Assembly: GCA_049652385.1 (NCBI GenBank)
Contig: JBASDX010000007.1
Coordinates: 1-42,799, forward strand
Direction of reading: 5' to 3'
Source: DMER64 sp049652385
Lineage (GTDB): Bacteria > Bacteroidota > Bacteroidia > Bacteroidales > UBA932
DNA: 42,799 nt
The position numbers and the translations under genes were made by a program. Below, in pieces: positions 25,813 to 33,804 of this stretch (position 1 is its first letter; the number at the start of each line of letters is the position of its first letter). The notes under the pieces are model-generated. The model was given only the letters and a program-made list of their open reading frames with translations, searched no databases and was not told the DNA's origin.

Positions 25813-26559
25813 ATGAAACGCTGGCTCCTTGTACTTCTTTTTACTCCCTTCTTTGCCCAAATCATACACGCCCAATACGCCCGCGATCCTAATCTCTGGC
25901 AGCATAACACGGATCTCTGGTACCATAACGCGGTCCTTTCTGCTGATGCTGAGCACCGCCCGGAGGAAACCCTCCTTTCCTTACACGAATTGCTGCCGCA
26001 AAACGATCCCATCCTGCTCAAACACAGCGAACGTACCTTTGGGAACAAAATGTTGCGTGGTAGCGCCTATTCCTTGGGTTACAACGCCGTCATCATGACG
26101 GCCCTTATACTTTCTCCGGAATACATAAGCCAATGGGATAAAGAAACAGCCTTCACCAAAGAGTCTTTAAAAGCTGAGTACAAAAGAACGTTTACCACAC
26201 TTCCGGAACTGGATGACGATTTGTTCCTCATCAATTACGTGGGGCATCCCTACCAGGGAACGTTCTATTACAACTCCGTCCGCTCCCAGGGTGCCAAAAT
26301 GTGGAAGGCTTCGCTTTTTGCTCTCATGCAGACCCTGCTGTGGGAATACTTGTGGGAAGGCGGCCTGGAACAACCCAGTATCCAGGATTTGATTGCCACC
26401 CCGCTGGGCGGCATCATCTTTGGAGAATTGGCACACAGAGCCACTCTGGCCATGGCCCGCAACGGCTTTACCTGGTACGAAATCCTGGCCACCTGCATCA
26501 TCAACCCCGCCTACGCCCTTAATAACGGCTTCAAAATTAAACCTGTAAAACCCTTGTAA
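25813..26559 (+). CDS. DUF3943 domain protein, exported
   Basis: The 248-residue protein has a signal peptide ending near IIHAQ and contains the DUF3943 pattern: INYVGHPYQGTFYYNSVRSQGA (about residues 140-161), LLWEYLWEGGLEQPS, and DLIATPLGGIIFGE. Members occur in Bacteroidota and Proteobacteria envelopes; function is unknown. It is divergent from the peroxidase gene (37 bp apart). A hairpin and repeat locus 2 follow the stop codon directly. Confidence 0.87.
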   Translation: MKRWLLVLLFTPFFAQIIHAQYARDPNLWQHNTDLWYHNAVLSADAEHRPEETLLSLHELLPQNDPILLKHSERTFGNKMLRGSAYSLGYNAVIMTALILSPEYISQWDKETAFTKESLKAEYKRTFTTLPELDDDLFLINYVGHPYQGTFYYNSVRSQGAKMWKASLFALMQTLLWEYLWEGGLEQPSIQDLIATPLGGIIFGELAHRATLAMARNGFTWYEILATCIINPAYALNNGFKIKPVKPL

Positions 26560-26572
26560 GTAGCTCCGGTAG

Positions 26573-26595
26573 CACTTACTTTCCTTTAGTAAGTG
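26573..26595. terminator. Hairpin after the DUF3943 gene
   Basis: CACTTACT (26573-26580) and AGTAAGTG (26588-26595) pair perfectly around a 7-nt loop, 13 nt after the stop codon. No long T-run follows. The arms are the inner part of the locus 2 repeat arms, so this is probably a collapsed repeat unit that may also act as a 3'-end structure. Confidence 0.45.
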
Positions 26596-26638
26596 AAGCG
26601 GCCGGCTGTATCAACTGCTTTTTGCCGAGCGTGCGGGA

Positions 26639-27110
26639 GGTAGTAAATAGTAGTTTCGTACGTAACGAGGCAATACACAAAATATCAACATGTTGCAGTG
26701 TGGCTTCCATTTGTGGCACTTACCACCTCGGCAGCAAAAGGCTGATTTTCGTTGTTTTCCGGACGAGGTAGTAAGTGGTTATTTTTGGGACGAGGCGTTA
26801 ACGTGCAGAACATCATCATGTTGCGGCACTACGCCGTTTTATGGCACTTACTACCCTCGGGCAAAAAGGGTGGTTTTCGGTGTTTTCGAGGGAGGTAGTA
26901 AGTAGCGGTTTTGCACAGGATGATCTAACATACAGAGTATCTGCGTATTACAGCACTACGCCATTTTGTGGCACTTACCACCTCGGCAGTAAAAGGCTGA
27001 TTTTCGTTGTTTTCCGGACGAGGTGGTAAGTGACCGTTTTGAAAGCGGTACGCTAACGCGCATATATTTAAGAAGTTGCGATATTTTGTGGTTTCCGTCT
27101 ACTTGTTACC
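26639..27110. repeat. Non-coding repeat array, locus 2 (units A-D)
   Basis: Four direct units of exactly 89 bp: A 26639-26727, B 26767-26855, C 26894-26982, D 27022-27110, separated by spacers of 39, 38 and 39 bp, giving a 127-128 bp period. Each unit starts with a form of GGTAGTAAGTG and ends with a form of CACTTACTACC. Inner 67-bp segments align without gaps but differ in sequence; shared parts are TTTT near position 16 and, best in B and D, C(G)TTAACG/CTAACGCGCA. Spacers A and C differ at one or so positions. The period is not a multiple of three, and ORFs here are repeat-derived. Confidence 0.9.
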
Positions 27111-27117
27111 CTGCTGA

Positions 27118-27172
27118 CAGGTGGGTCGGGCAGGTGGGTCGGGCAGGTGGGTCGGACAGGTGGGTCGGACAG
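27118..27172. repeat. 13-bp minisatellite, four copies
   Basis: Four tandem copies of CAGGTGGGTCGGR (units at 27118, 27131, 27144 and 27157) plus a partial CAG. The first two copies end in GGG, the last two in GGA. It sits in the spacer after unit D of locus 2, lengthening it from 39 to about 130 bp. No coding frame is supported. Confidence 0.9.
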
Positions 27173-27205
27173 CTGCTGCGTGTCGTCGTACAGGTTATGG
27201 TCTTC

Positions 27206-27252
27206 CGGTAGAAATGACCGTTTCCCGTGTTCCCTTGAAAGGGTAATAAAAG
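27206..27252. repeat. Degenerate spacer and left arm closing locus 2
   Basis: CCGTTTCCCGTGTTCCC followed by AGGGTAATAAAAG aligns with the locus 1 spacer at about 8558-8592 (CATTTTCCCGTGTTTTCC … AGGGTAGTGAGTAG). This marks a decayed fifth unit start and directly links the two loci. Confidence 0.5.
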
Positions 27253-27253
27253 A

Positions 27254-27287
27254 AAAAGCCCTGAAAGTCTTTAAGACTCAGGACTTT
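27254..27287 (-). terminator. Terminator of tRNA-Leu
   Basis: On the minus strand, AAAGTCCTGA and GTCTT pair with AAGAC and TCAGGGCTTT (two-base bulge), followed by TTTTTCTTTT. It ends just before the tRNA 3' end in genome order. Confidence 0.75.
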
Positions 27288-27293
27288 ACTGGG

Positions 27294-27377
27294 TGCCCGG
27301 AGCCGGGATCGAACCGGCACAGCCTTTCGGCCACTGGTGTTTGAGACCAGCGCGTCTACCAATTCCGCCATCCGGGC
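27294..27377 (-). tRNA. tRNA-Leu (CAA anticodon)
   Basis: Class II tRNA with acceptor GCCCGGA/TCCGGGC, anticodon stem CTGGT/ACCAG around CTCAAAC (anticodon CAA, decoding TTG), a long variable arm (TGGCCGAAAGGCTGT region), T-loop TTCGATC and discriminator A. CCA is not encoded. A -7 box TACATTTG lies at 27403-27396. Confidence 0.95.
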
Positions 27378-27395
27378 CTTGTCTCAAACGGGAAG

Positions 27396-27403
27396 CAAAT
27401 GTA
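27396..27403 (-). promoter_or_regulatory. -7 box of tRNA-Leu
   Basis: TACATTTG on the minus strand, 18 nt before the tRNA 5' end. Confidence 0.5.
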
Positions 27404-27418
27404 GTGTATTTTTTTCAC

Positions 27419-28729
27419 TTAGGCAATATCTCCTTTCAGGGTAGCCGCGGTGCATGAGGTAATGCGCACATGCACCAGGTCTCCGAAGCGGTTTTTTCCT
27501 CTGGGAAATACGCACACTTTGCCGGTGTCAGTACGTCCAAACAGATCGTCCCGGGACCGCTTGGAAGTACCTTCCACCAGTACTTCCATGGTTTTGCCCA
27601 CATCGGCCCGGTTGCTTTCCAGCGACAAGCGGTTTTGCAGGGCGATGATTTCATTCAGGCGGCGGGTTTTGACCTCTTCCGGTACGTCGTCCGGATAATG
27701 ACGGGCAGCCAGGGTATTGGGGCGTTGCGAATATTGGAACATGAAAGCCTGGTCAAAGCGCACCTCTTCCATCAACTCCAGCGTTTGTCTGTGGTCTTCT
27801 TCCGTCTCGGCACAAAAACCGGCGATTAAATCGGTGGAAATACCGCAGCCGGGCAGGATGGTACGGATGCTGCGGATTCTGTCCAGGTACGTTTCCCGTG
27901 TATACTTGCGGTTCATTTTGGCCAGCACCGCGTTGCTGCCGCTCTGCACCGGCAGGTGGATTTGTTTGCAAATGTTGGCATGCCGGGCCATTACATGCAG
28001 CACATCGTCCTGCATGTCTTTGGGATGCGACGTGGTGAAACGGATGCGCAGCTGTGGTGCAGCCAGTGCTAAACGCTCCAGCAGACCGGCAAAGGAAACG
28101 GTTTCCTCTGTGTCTTTCCATCGGTACGAGTTGACGTTCTGCCCCAGCAGCGTCACTTCCTTAAATCCGTCTTTCTGCAAGGCTTCTACCTCGGCTTGTA
28201 TGGACTGTGGATCGCGGCTGCGTTCCCTGCCGCGTACGTACGGCACAATGCAATAAGCACACAGGTTATCGCAACCCCTCATGATGGTCACAAAAGAGGT
28301 AACAGCCGGCTCTTTGCCCCGATACGGGATAACATCGGCATACGTTTCTGTTAGTGACAATTTCGTTTGTATGGGAGCCGAGGCCGGCGAGCCGAGCATG
28401 GCCGGCAGGTTGCGGTAACTGTCGGGACCCACGACCCAGTCTACGGCCGGGTGCTCCAGCAGCTGCTCCTGCAGCCGGGTGGCCATACAGCCCAGTACGC
28501 CCACCTTCAGGTGCGGGTCTTTCTTTTTCAACCGGGCAAAATGATCCAGGCGGTTCATCACCCTTTTCTCGGCATTTGCCCGGATGGAACACGTATTCAC
28601 CAATACCACACGGGCCTCTTCCAAATGTGCACAAGGTACGTATCCGCTGCCGGCCAGAAGGCTGGCCACCACCTCGGAATCACTCACATTCATCTGGCAG
28701 CCATACGTTTCAATATAAAAAGGAATCAT
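27419..28729 (-). CDS. miaB: tRNA-2-methylthio-N6-dimethylallyladenosine synthase
   Basis: MiaB adds the 2-methylthio group to i6A37 of tRNAs reading UNN codons. The 436-residue methylthiotransferase has the N-terminal auxiliary-cluster cysteines (ETYGCQMN, NTCSIR, VGVLGCMA), the radical SAM motif RGCDNLCAYCIVPYVRGRERSR near residue 150, and a C-terminal TRAM domain (about 370-436). Start MIPFYIETYGCQMN is the family norm. The -7 box TATATTTG (28741-28734) ends 4 nt before the ATG, predicting a leaderless mRNA. tRNA-Leu(CAA), one of its likely substrates, lies just downstream on the same strand. Confidence 0.96.
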   Translation of the reverse strand: MIPFYIETYGCQMNVSDSEVVASLLAGSGYVPCAHLEEARVVLVNTCSIRANAEKRVMNRLDHFARLKKKDPHLKVGVLGCMATRLQEQLLEHPAVDWVVGPDSYRNLPAMLGSPASAPIQTKLSLTETYADVIPYRGKEPAVTSFVTIMRGCDNLCAYCIVPYVRGRERSRDPQSIQAEVEALQKDGFKEVTLLGQNVNSYRWKDTEETVSFAGLLERLALAAPQLRIRFTTSHPKDMQDDVLHVMARHANICKQIHLPVQSGSNAVLAKMNRKYTRETYLDRIRSIRTILPGCGISTDLIAGFCAETEEDHRQTLELMEEVRFDQAFMFQYSQRPNTLAARHYPDDVPEEVKTRRLNEIIALQNRLSLESNRADVGKTMEVLVEGTSKRSRDDLFGRTDTGKVCVFPRGKNRFGDLVHVRITSCTAATLKGDIA

Positions 28730-28733
28730 GGCA

Positions 28734-28741
28734 CAAATATA
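28734..28741 (-). promoter_or_regulatory. -7 box of miaB, 4 nt before ATG
   Basis: TATATTTG then TGCC then ATG (28729) on the minus strand. Divergent from the equally close box at 28762-28769. Confidence 0.6.
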
Positions 28742-28761
28742 GCATATTCAAGGTAAATGTA

Positions 28762-28769
28762 TACCTTTG
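28762..28769 (+). promoter_or_regulatory. -7 box of the LEA-like lipoprotein gene, 4 nt before ATG
   Basis: TACCTTTG then CGTC then ATG (28774). Predicts a leaderless mRNA. Confidence 0.6.
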
Positions 28770-28773
28770 CGTC

Positions 28774-29232
28774 ATGAGTGGAAAACGTTGTCTCCTTATG
28801 GTTGTAGCCGTATTGGCCCTGGCCGGCTGTGCCAAATACAAGGATATTTCTTTGGAGCATGTTGCTTTCAAGCAATTTAATATGACAAGCCTTTCAACGG
28901 CTAAGATTACCATACTGGCTACGGTCAACAATCCGGTGGGCAAAAAGATTGCATTGGAAGGGTTGGAGGGCGTATTAAAAATTGATAAGAAGCCATTTGC
29001 TCAATTTCATCTGGATTCCACACTCGTTTTTGCAGCCAAAAGCGTCTCTGAGCAAGAAGGTGTGTTGGTGCTGAGAATACGGGATATGTCCCCGCTCTTT
29101 TCCGGAGTCATTGACCTGGATGAAACCCTGCTGGAAAAGTTGAGCCTGGATTTAGAAACTACTGTTAAAAGTGGAGGTTTTAAACGTACACTGAAAGAGT
29201 ACGATGTGCCCATAAAACAGTTTGTTAAATGA
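28774..29232 (+). CDS. LEA type 2-like lipoprotein
   Basis: The 152-residue protein has a lipoprotein signal (LLMVVAVLALAGC, lipidated Cys19) and a single beta-sandwich domain of the LEA-2/WHy type: ISLEHVAFKQFNMTSLSTAKITILATVNNPVGKKI, with the characteristic NPVG turn. In bacteria such proteins are periplasmic and linked with stress or envelope structure, without a firm role. It overlaps the SPOR gene by 4 bp (ATGA), so the two form an operon. Confidence 0.82.
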   Translation: MSGKRCLLMVVAVLALAGCAKYKDISLEHVAFKQFNMTSLSTAKITILATVNNPVGKKIALEGLEGVLKIDKKPFAQFHLDSTLVFAAKSVSEQEGVLVLRIRDMSPLFSGVIDLDETLLEKLSLDLETTVKSGGFKRTLKEYDVPIKQFVK

Positions 29233-29711
29233 TAAAACGCTATGCCATAGCTTGTTTACTGTTTCTCCTCCCGCTGCTTTCTCTCTACGGGCAAACCGGG
29301 TTGGGGATACAAGATACGCTGCCTTTGCGTTACGACGTGTTTAAAATATTTAACAAACCGGGACCTTACGGCAATCGTATTACCCTTATTCAATCCGATT
29401 CCATTGCAAATAAAATAAACCGACAGGTTGAGCAAAACAGCAAAATGCAGGGGAAAATGCAAGGCTACCGGGTACGTATCTTTTTTGACAACAAACAAAC
29501 GGCACGTGTGGAATCAGAAACTGTCGTCACCCATTTTTCAGAAGCTTATCCGGGGATAGCCGTATACAGGATGTATGAAAATCCGTACTTCAAAGTTACG
29601 GTGGGGGATTTCAGAACAAGAAGTCAAGCCATGCAATTTATGTTGCGTATCCGAAGAACATACCCGCAGGCTTTTATCACAAGGGAACAGATTGCTTATC
29701 CACCCCTGTGA
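29229..29711 (+). CDS. Exported SPOR-domain protein
   Basis: The 160-residue protein has a signal peptide (about 1-21) and a C-terminal SPOR domain (about 75-152): GYRVRIFFDNKQTAR … YPGIAVYRMYENPYFKVTVGDFRTRSQAMQFMLRIRRTYPQAFIT. SPOR domains bind denuded glycan strands of peptidoglycan at division sites. Translation is coupled to the LEA-like gene. Its end overlaps the convergent acyltransferase by 16 bp. Confidence 0.85.
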   Translation: MIKRYAIACLLFLLPLLSLYGQTGLGIQDTLPLRYDVFKIFNKPGPYGNRITLIQSDSIANKINRQVEQNSKMQGKMQGYRVRIFFDNKQTARVESETVVTHFSEAYPGIAVYRMYENPYFKVTVGDFRTRSQAMQFMLRIRRTYPQAFITREQIAYPPL

Positions 29712-30679
29712 CGGTGTGTGGTTTTCCACCATTTCAGTTTAAAACGCCCTTTAAACTGTTGCAACGGGTGCATATACCGGCCCACTCTGTCCGGATACAT
29801 GTCTTTGACAGTTATCAGAATACCCGTTTCTTCCACATCGCCAAAATCTTTGTTCAAAGTAGTTCCGAATACGCGCATATTAGGGGAAATACGCATATAG
29901 GAATTGATTAGTGGAGGAACCCGCTCTCCACGCTGTTTGAGCAAGCGTACTAAAGATTTGTAATCTTCATTATAATTTCCGCTGGTAAAAAAATCTTTAA
30001 AGAGGGGGTCGTCTGCCTTGTAATCCAACGGTTCTTTGGCATCTGCCAGGTTTTCTGAATCGGGGAAATATTTGTTTAAAAAATACAACAGGTAATTACG
30101 GGCTATCTTATCGTAATTGCTGTACATGGTTACTTTTCCAAAAAGATACTTTACCTCCGGATAACGGACAATTAACGCACCCAATCCGTCCCATAAATTG
30201 TCCAAAGCATAAAGCCCGGAACGGTTGCGGTTTGTATTTTGGTAATCAGGCTGTACAAAGGACCTGCCCAATTCAATGGTATAGGGCAGATACCCGGTAA
30301 CAAACGTGTCTGAAAAATGAAACACAGAAGACGTGGCCAGGTGCTTTGTTTGAATTCCTTCTCCCATTATGTAACGATACCCTCCCAGTATTTCTTTATG
30401 TTTTGGATCCCAGACTACCAATTGTCTATAGGGAAATACCGGATGTACATCGTAAGTATCAATATCTACAGCCTTTCCCGTACCGCCACCGGCCATTCTG
30501 AAAGCGATCTCCCTCAAGCGGCCAACTTCCTGCATGGCATTAGGAGCTTCGTGTGCATCAAAGTCATACAAGTGGTTGTCTCCCCTGGATGTATACCTGA
30601 CCAAACGCTCTTGCGTAAACTCTTTTTCCAATAAATATTTAGGGACAGCAGGGGCTACAGAAACTGTCATAGTCATCAT
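29696..30679 (-). CDS. GNAT-fold N-acyltransferase, GlsB/OlsB-like
   Basis: The 327-residue protein matches the acyltransferase group once annotated as hemolysin: LREIAFRMAGGGTGKAVDIDTYDVHPVFPYRQLVVWDPKHKEILGGYRY, then ELGRSFVQPDYQ and LFGKVTMYSNY. Related Bacteroides GlsB attaches a 3-hydroxy fatty acid to glycine to start glycine-lipid synthesis; OlsB does the same with ornithine. No GlsA-type O-acyltransferase is nearby. The -7 box TAACTTTG (30699-30692) is 12 nt upstream of the first ATG; Met2 and Met4 are alternative starts. Confidence 0.78.
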   Translation of the reverse strand: MMTMTVSVAPAVPKYLLEKEFTQERLVRYTSRGDNHLYDFDAHEAPNAMQEVGRLREIAFRMAGGGTGKAVDIDTYDVHPVFPYRQLVVWDPKHKEILGGYRYIMGEGIQTKHLATSSVFHFSDTFVTGYLPYTIELGRSFVQPDYQNTNRNRSGLYALDNLWDGLGALIVRYPEVKYLFGKVTMYSNYDKIARNYLLYFLNKYFPDSENLADAKEPLDYKADDPLFKDFFTSGNYNEDYKSLVRLLKQRGERVPPLINSYMRISPNMRVFGTTLNKDFGDVEETGILITVKDMYPDRVGRYMHPLQQFKGRFKLKWWKTTHRHRGG

Positions 30680-30691
30680 ATTTTACTTATG

Positions 30692-30727
30692 CAAAGTTAT
30701 CTAAAAGAATGCAATTGTGTATATTTG
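30692..30727. promoter_or_regulatory. Divergent promoters of the acyltransferase and rpoN genes
   Basis: Minus-strand TAACTTTG (30699-30692) and plus-strand TATATTTG (30720-30727). The rpoN ATG is at 30752. Confidence 0.5.
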
Positions 30728-30751
30728 TAGTATCGTATATATTGTGTTTTC

Positions 30752-32161
30752 ATGTTATCGCAGTCGTTACAACAAAAATTACAATTAAAACAAAAGCTGT
30801 CGCCGTTGCAAATTCAGACTATTAAGCTTTTGGAACTTCCCGCATTGGAACTGGACCAACGTGTTAGAAAGGAGCTGGAAGAAAACCCTGTGTTGGAAAC
30901 TAAAGACAATGAAGACGACACAGAAGATAACGATCTCTCACTAAGTGAATACTACGGAGAAGACGACTCCATTCCTTCTTACAAATTATACACAAGCCAC
31001 CAGACGAAAGATACCACCAGGGAGTTTCCTACCTTTTCCGTCAAAGAAAGTTTTCTTCAGAACATGGAAAGGCAGTTAGGGTTCTTCTCTTTGACAGAAC
31101 GGGAAAAAACCATAGCCTTATTTCTGATAGGCAGTCTGGAAGATGACGGTTACTTAAAAAGACAGCCGGAAGAATTGATAGACGATATGGCCTTTCGCCT
31201 GGGTCTAGAGGTAACGGAAGAAGAGATGGAAAGCGCTATTGCACTTATCCAACAACTCGACCCTCCCGGAGTAGGTGCACGCTCTTTGCAAGAATGTCTG
31301 CTTATTCAAATCCGTGGTAAACAATCAAAACCTTCTGTAGATACAGCCTTGCTTATCCTTGAAAAATATTTTGACGAGTTTACAAAAAAACATTACGACA
31401 AAATCATTGCCCGTCTTAACCTCACGGAAGATCTATTGAAAGAAGCCATTGAGGAAATCAGGAAACTCAATCCCTATCCGGGAGGACACGTAGACGATTC
31501 GTATATAGATAAAGCACAACAAGTGGTCCCGGATTTCATTCTTGACCTGAAAGACGGAGAATTAGTACTTACCCTGCCGCGTTTCTCTGTTCCGGAGCTT
31601 CGGATTAACAGGCGGTATGCAGAAATGTTGCTGAAGGCTGCCGATAAAAGTTCCAGAGAAAGCAAAGAAGCCGCAACTTTTGTTAAACAGAAATTAGATT
31701 CGGCCAAGTGGTTTATAGAGGCTTTACGCCAACGGCACAATACGTTGTTTAACACCATGAAAGCTATCCTTGAGTTCCAGGAAGAATATTTTGCCGAAGG
31801 AGATGAGTCAAAACTGAAACCCATGGTGCTGAAAAACATTGCAGAGAAAACAGGGCTGGATATTTCTACCATATCAAGAGTCGTAAACTCCAAATACATA
31901 CAAACACATTTTGGCATTTATTCTCTTAAATATTTCTTTTCGGAAGGTCTGATGACAGAATCGGGGGAAGAAGTATCTACAAGAGAGATTAAAAACATTC
32001 TGGTAGAAAGCGTTGAAGCGGAAGACAAACGTAAACCTTTGACAGATGAAGAACTTGCAAACCTGTTGAACGAAAAAGGATACAACATTGCACGCAGAAC
32101 GGTTGCCAAGTACCGTGAACAACTGAATATACCCATAGCCCGGTTAAGAAAAGAAATCTGA
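30752..32161 (+). CDS. rpoN: RNA polymerase sigma-54 factor
   Basis: Sigma-54 directs polymerase to -24/-12 promoters and needs an AAA+ activator. The 469-residue protein has region I rich in Gln/Leu (LSQSLQQKLQLKQKLSPLQIQTIKLLELP), an acidic region II (about 50-70), the core-binding domain (about 85-280), the HTH with DISTISRVVNSKYIQTHFG (about 371-390), and the RpoN box ARRTVAKYRE near the C-terminus. Length is normal. No activator gene is present in the window. It is followed one base later by a YtcJ-like gene. Confidence 0.97.
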   Translation: MLSQSLQQKLQLKQKLSPLQIQTIKLLELPALELDQRVRKELEENPVLETKDNEDDTEDNDLSLSEYYGEDDSIPSYKLYTSHQTKDTTREFPTFSVKESFLQNMERQLGFFSLTEREKTIALFLIGSLEDDGYLKRQPEELIDDMAFRLGLEVTEEEMESAIALIQQLDPPGVGARSLQECLLIQIRGKQSKPSVDTALLILEKYFDEFTKKHYDKIIARLNLTEDLLKEAIEEIRKLNPYPGGHVDDSYIDKAQQVVPDFILDLKDGELVLTLPRFSVPELRINRRYAEMLLKAADKSSRESKEAATFVKQKLDSAKWFIEALRQRHNTLFNTMKAILEFQEEYFAEGDESKLKPMVLKNIAEKTGLDISTISRVVNSKYIQTHFGIYSLKYFFSEGLMTESGEEVSTREIKNILVESVEAEDKRKPLTDEELANLLNEKGYNIARRTVAKYREQLNIPIARLRKEI

Positions 32162-32162
32162 T

Positions 32163-33803
32163 ATGAAAAAATACTTAGTTATGTCGCTCGTTTTGGGTGC
32201 CGTTGCCCTGACGGCCCATTCTTGTTCTACCCGTCAAAAAGTAGATGTAGTTGTATATAATGCTACTGTATATACGGTAGATGATGCTTTCTCCGTACAC
32301 AGTGCTTTTGCTGTGGACAAGGGAGTTTTCCTGGCCGTTGGTTCCACAGAAGAAATCCGTGCTGCATATAAAGGACGTAAAGAGCTGAATCTGAAAGGAG
32401 CAGCCGTTTACCCTGCCTTTAATGACGCCCATAGCCATTTTACACAATTTGCCCATGGGTTGAGTCATGCCGATTTGCGCGGGGCGAAATCTGAAGAAGA
32501 AGTCATTGAACGGCTTAAAGCGCATTACGAATTGCACAAACCCGACTTTCTGGAAGGAGACGGCTGGGACCAAACGCTGTGGGAAAACAAAGCCTTTCCC
32601 ACGAATGAGGCTTTGAGCCAGGCCTTTCCCGATATTCCTGTATACTTGTACAGGGTGGATTTCCATGCTTATTGGGTAAACGAAAAAGCCATCGTACTAT
32701 CCGGACTCAAACCGGGAGACCCGTCTATCCGTCCCGGTGAAGCCCTCTTGCATCCGGATGGCACTTTTACCGGTATTTTCCTGGAAGATACCGGGGCTGC
32801 CATTAGCGCTGCCGCACCCTCCCCCAATAACGCGACCCTGGAAAAATATATGATGAAAGCTCAGAACATCTGCTTCGCTTACGGACTAGGCTCCGTAACA
32901 GACGGCGGGCTGTTGCTGCATGAAATAGAACTGCTGGATTCGTTGCAGAAAGAAGGGAAGTTGAAGCTTAGAACAGATGTATGGTTAACGCCTTCAGAAG
33001 AAAATTTCGCCCATTTTCAAGAGCCTTATAGGTCTGACAGACTGGATATCACTACCATCAAATTGTACATAGACGGTGCACTGGGTTCCAGAGGTGCTTT
33101 GTTGTATGAGTCGTATTCGGACGATCCGGGAAATTATGGCATACAAGTTACTTCAGATAAAGAATTTCTGGATGTTTGCCGTTTGGCGCAGGAAAGAGGT
33201 TTCAGAGTAAGTACACACGCCATAGGAGACAAAGGAGTGCGTAAGGTATTGGATTTTTACGCACAATTCCTCACCCCGGGGAACGATTTGCGCTGGCGTA
33301 TGGAGCACGCCCAGGTAGTAGCTCCGGAAGATTTCAAACGTTTTGGCGAGCTGAACATCGTTCCTTCCATTCAACCTACACATGCCACTTCCGATATGGG
33401 CTGGTCCGAGGCACGCGTTGGACCGGAACGGGTAAAAGGGGCTTATGCGTTCAAGGATTTGATTGAAGCGACCGGCTGGGCACCTTTTGGAACCGATACG
33501 CCGGTAGAAGATTTCAATCCCGTATACACGTTCTTTGCTGCTGTCGCCAGAACAAATTTGAACATGAAACCGGAAGGCGGGTGGTATCCGGAACAAATTA
33601 TCTCCAGGGAAGACGCCCTCAGAGGTATGACTTTATGGGCTGCCATGGGATCTTGCCGTGACAAGGAAAAAGGCTCTATAGAGCCGGGTAAATGGGCGGA
33701 TTTTGTGGTGTGGTCAGAAGACCTTATGACCATCCCCATAGAAGATATCCCGGAGACAACCTGTCAAATGAACTTTTTAGCAGGGGAACAAGTATATCCT
33801 TGA
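32163..33803 (+). CDS. YtcJ-like amidohydrolase lipoprotein
   Basis: The 546-residue protein is an amidohydrolase-3/YtcJ family metal-dependent hydrolase. It has a lipoprotein signal (VALTAHSC, lipidated Cys21), a small beta domain, the metal motif FNDAHSHFTQFAHG (about residue 90), DGALGSRGA, STHAIGDKG (His), EHAQV (His) and GTDTPVEDFNP (Asp). Family members cleave amides or imides but substrates vary widely. It begins 1 bp after rpoN, so it is probably co-transcribed, and ends 1 bp from the convergent upp stop. Confidence 0.88.
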   Translation: MKKYLVMSLVLGAVALTAHSCSTRQKVDVVVYNATVYTVDDAFSVHSAFAVDKGVFLAVGSTEEIRAAYKGRKELNLKGAAVYPAFNDAHSHFTQFAHGLSHADLRGAKSEEEVIERLKAHYELHKPDFLEGDGWDQTLWENKAFPTNEALSQAFPDIPVYLYRVDFHAYWVNEKAIVLSGLKPGDPSIRPGEALLHPDGTFTGIFLEDTGAAISAAAPSPNNATLEKYMMKAQNICFAYGLGSVTDGGLLLHEIELLDSLQKEGKLKLRTDVWLTPSEENFAHFQEPYRSDRLDITTIKLYIDGALGSRGALLYESYSDDPGNYGIQVTSDKEFLDVCRLAQERGFRVSTHAIGDKGVRKVLDFYAQFLTPGNDLRWRMEHAQVVAPEDFKRFGELNIVPSIQPTHATSDMGWSEARVGPERVKGAYAFKDLIEATGWAPFGTDTPVEDFNPVYTFFAAVARTNLNMKPEGGWYPEQIISREDALRGMTLWAAMGSCRDKEKGSIEPGKWADFVVWSEDLMTIPIEDIPETTCQMNFLAGEQVYP

Positions 33804-33804
33804 A

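Noticed and set aside
26713..26735. Sigma-54 (-24/-12) promoter in the repeats
   Set aside because: TGGCAC of the right arm resembles a -24 element, but no TTGC lies at the required -12 spacing in any unit.
26690..27029. Small proteins encoded in repeat locus 2
   Set aside because: The frames are similar to one another only because they read the same DNA repeat; the 128-bp period shifts frame each unit, and similar frames in locus 1 share the same origin.
26639..27110. CRISPR array
   Set aside because: The repeated part has inverted ends with alignable 67-bp inner segments; there are no short identical repeats with unique 30-40 bp spacers, and the 39-bp spacers are themselves conserved. No cas gene is present.
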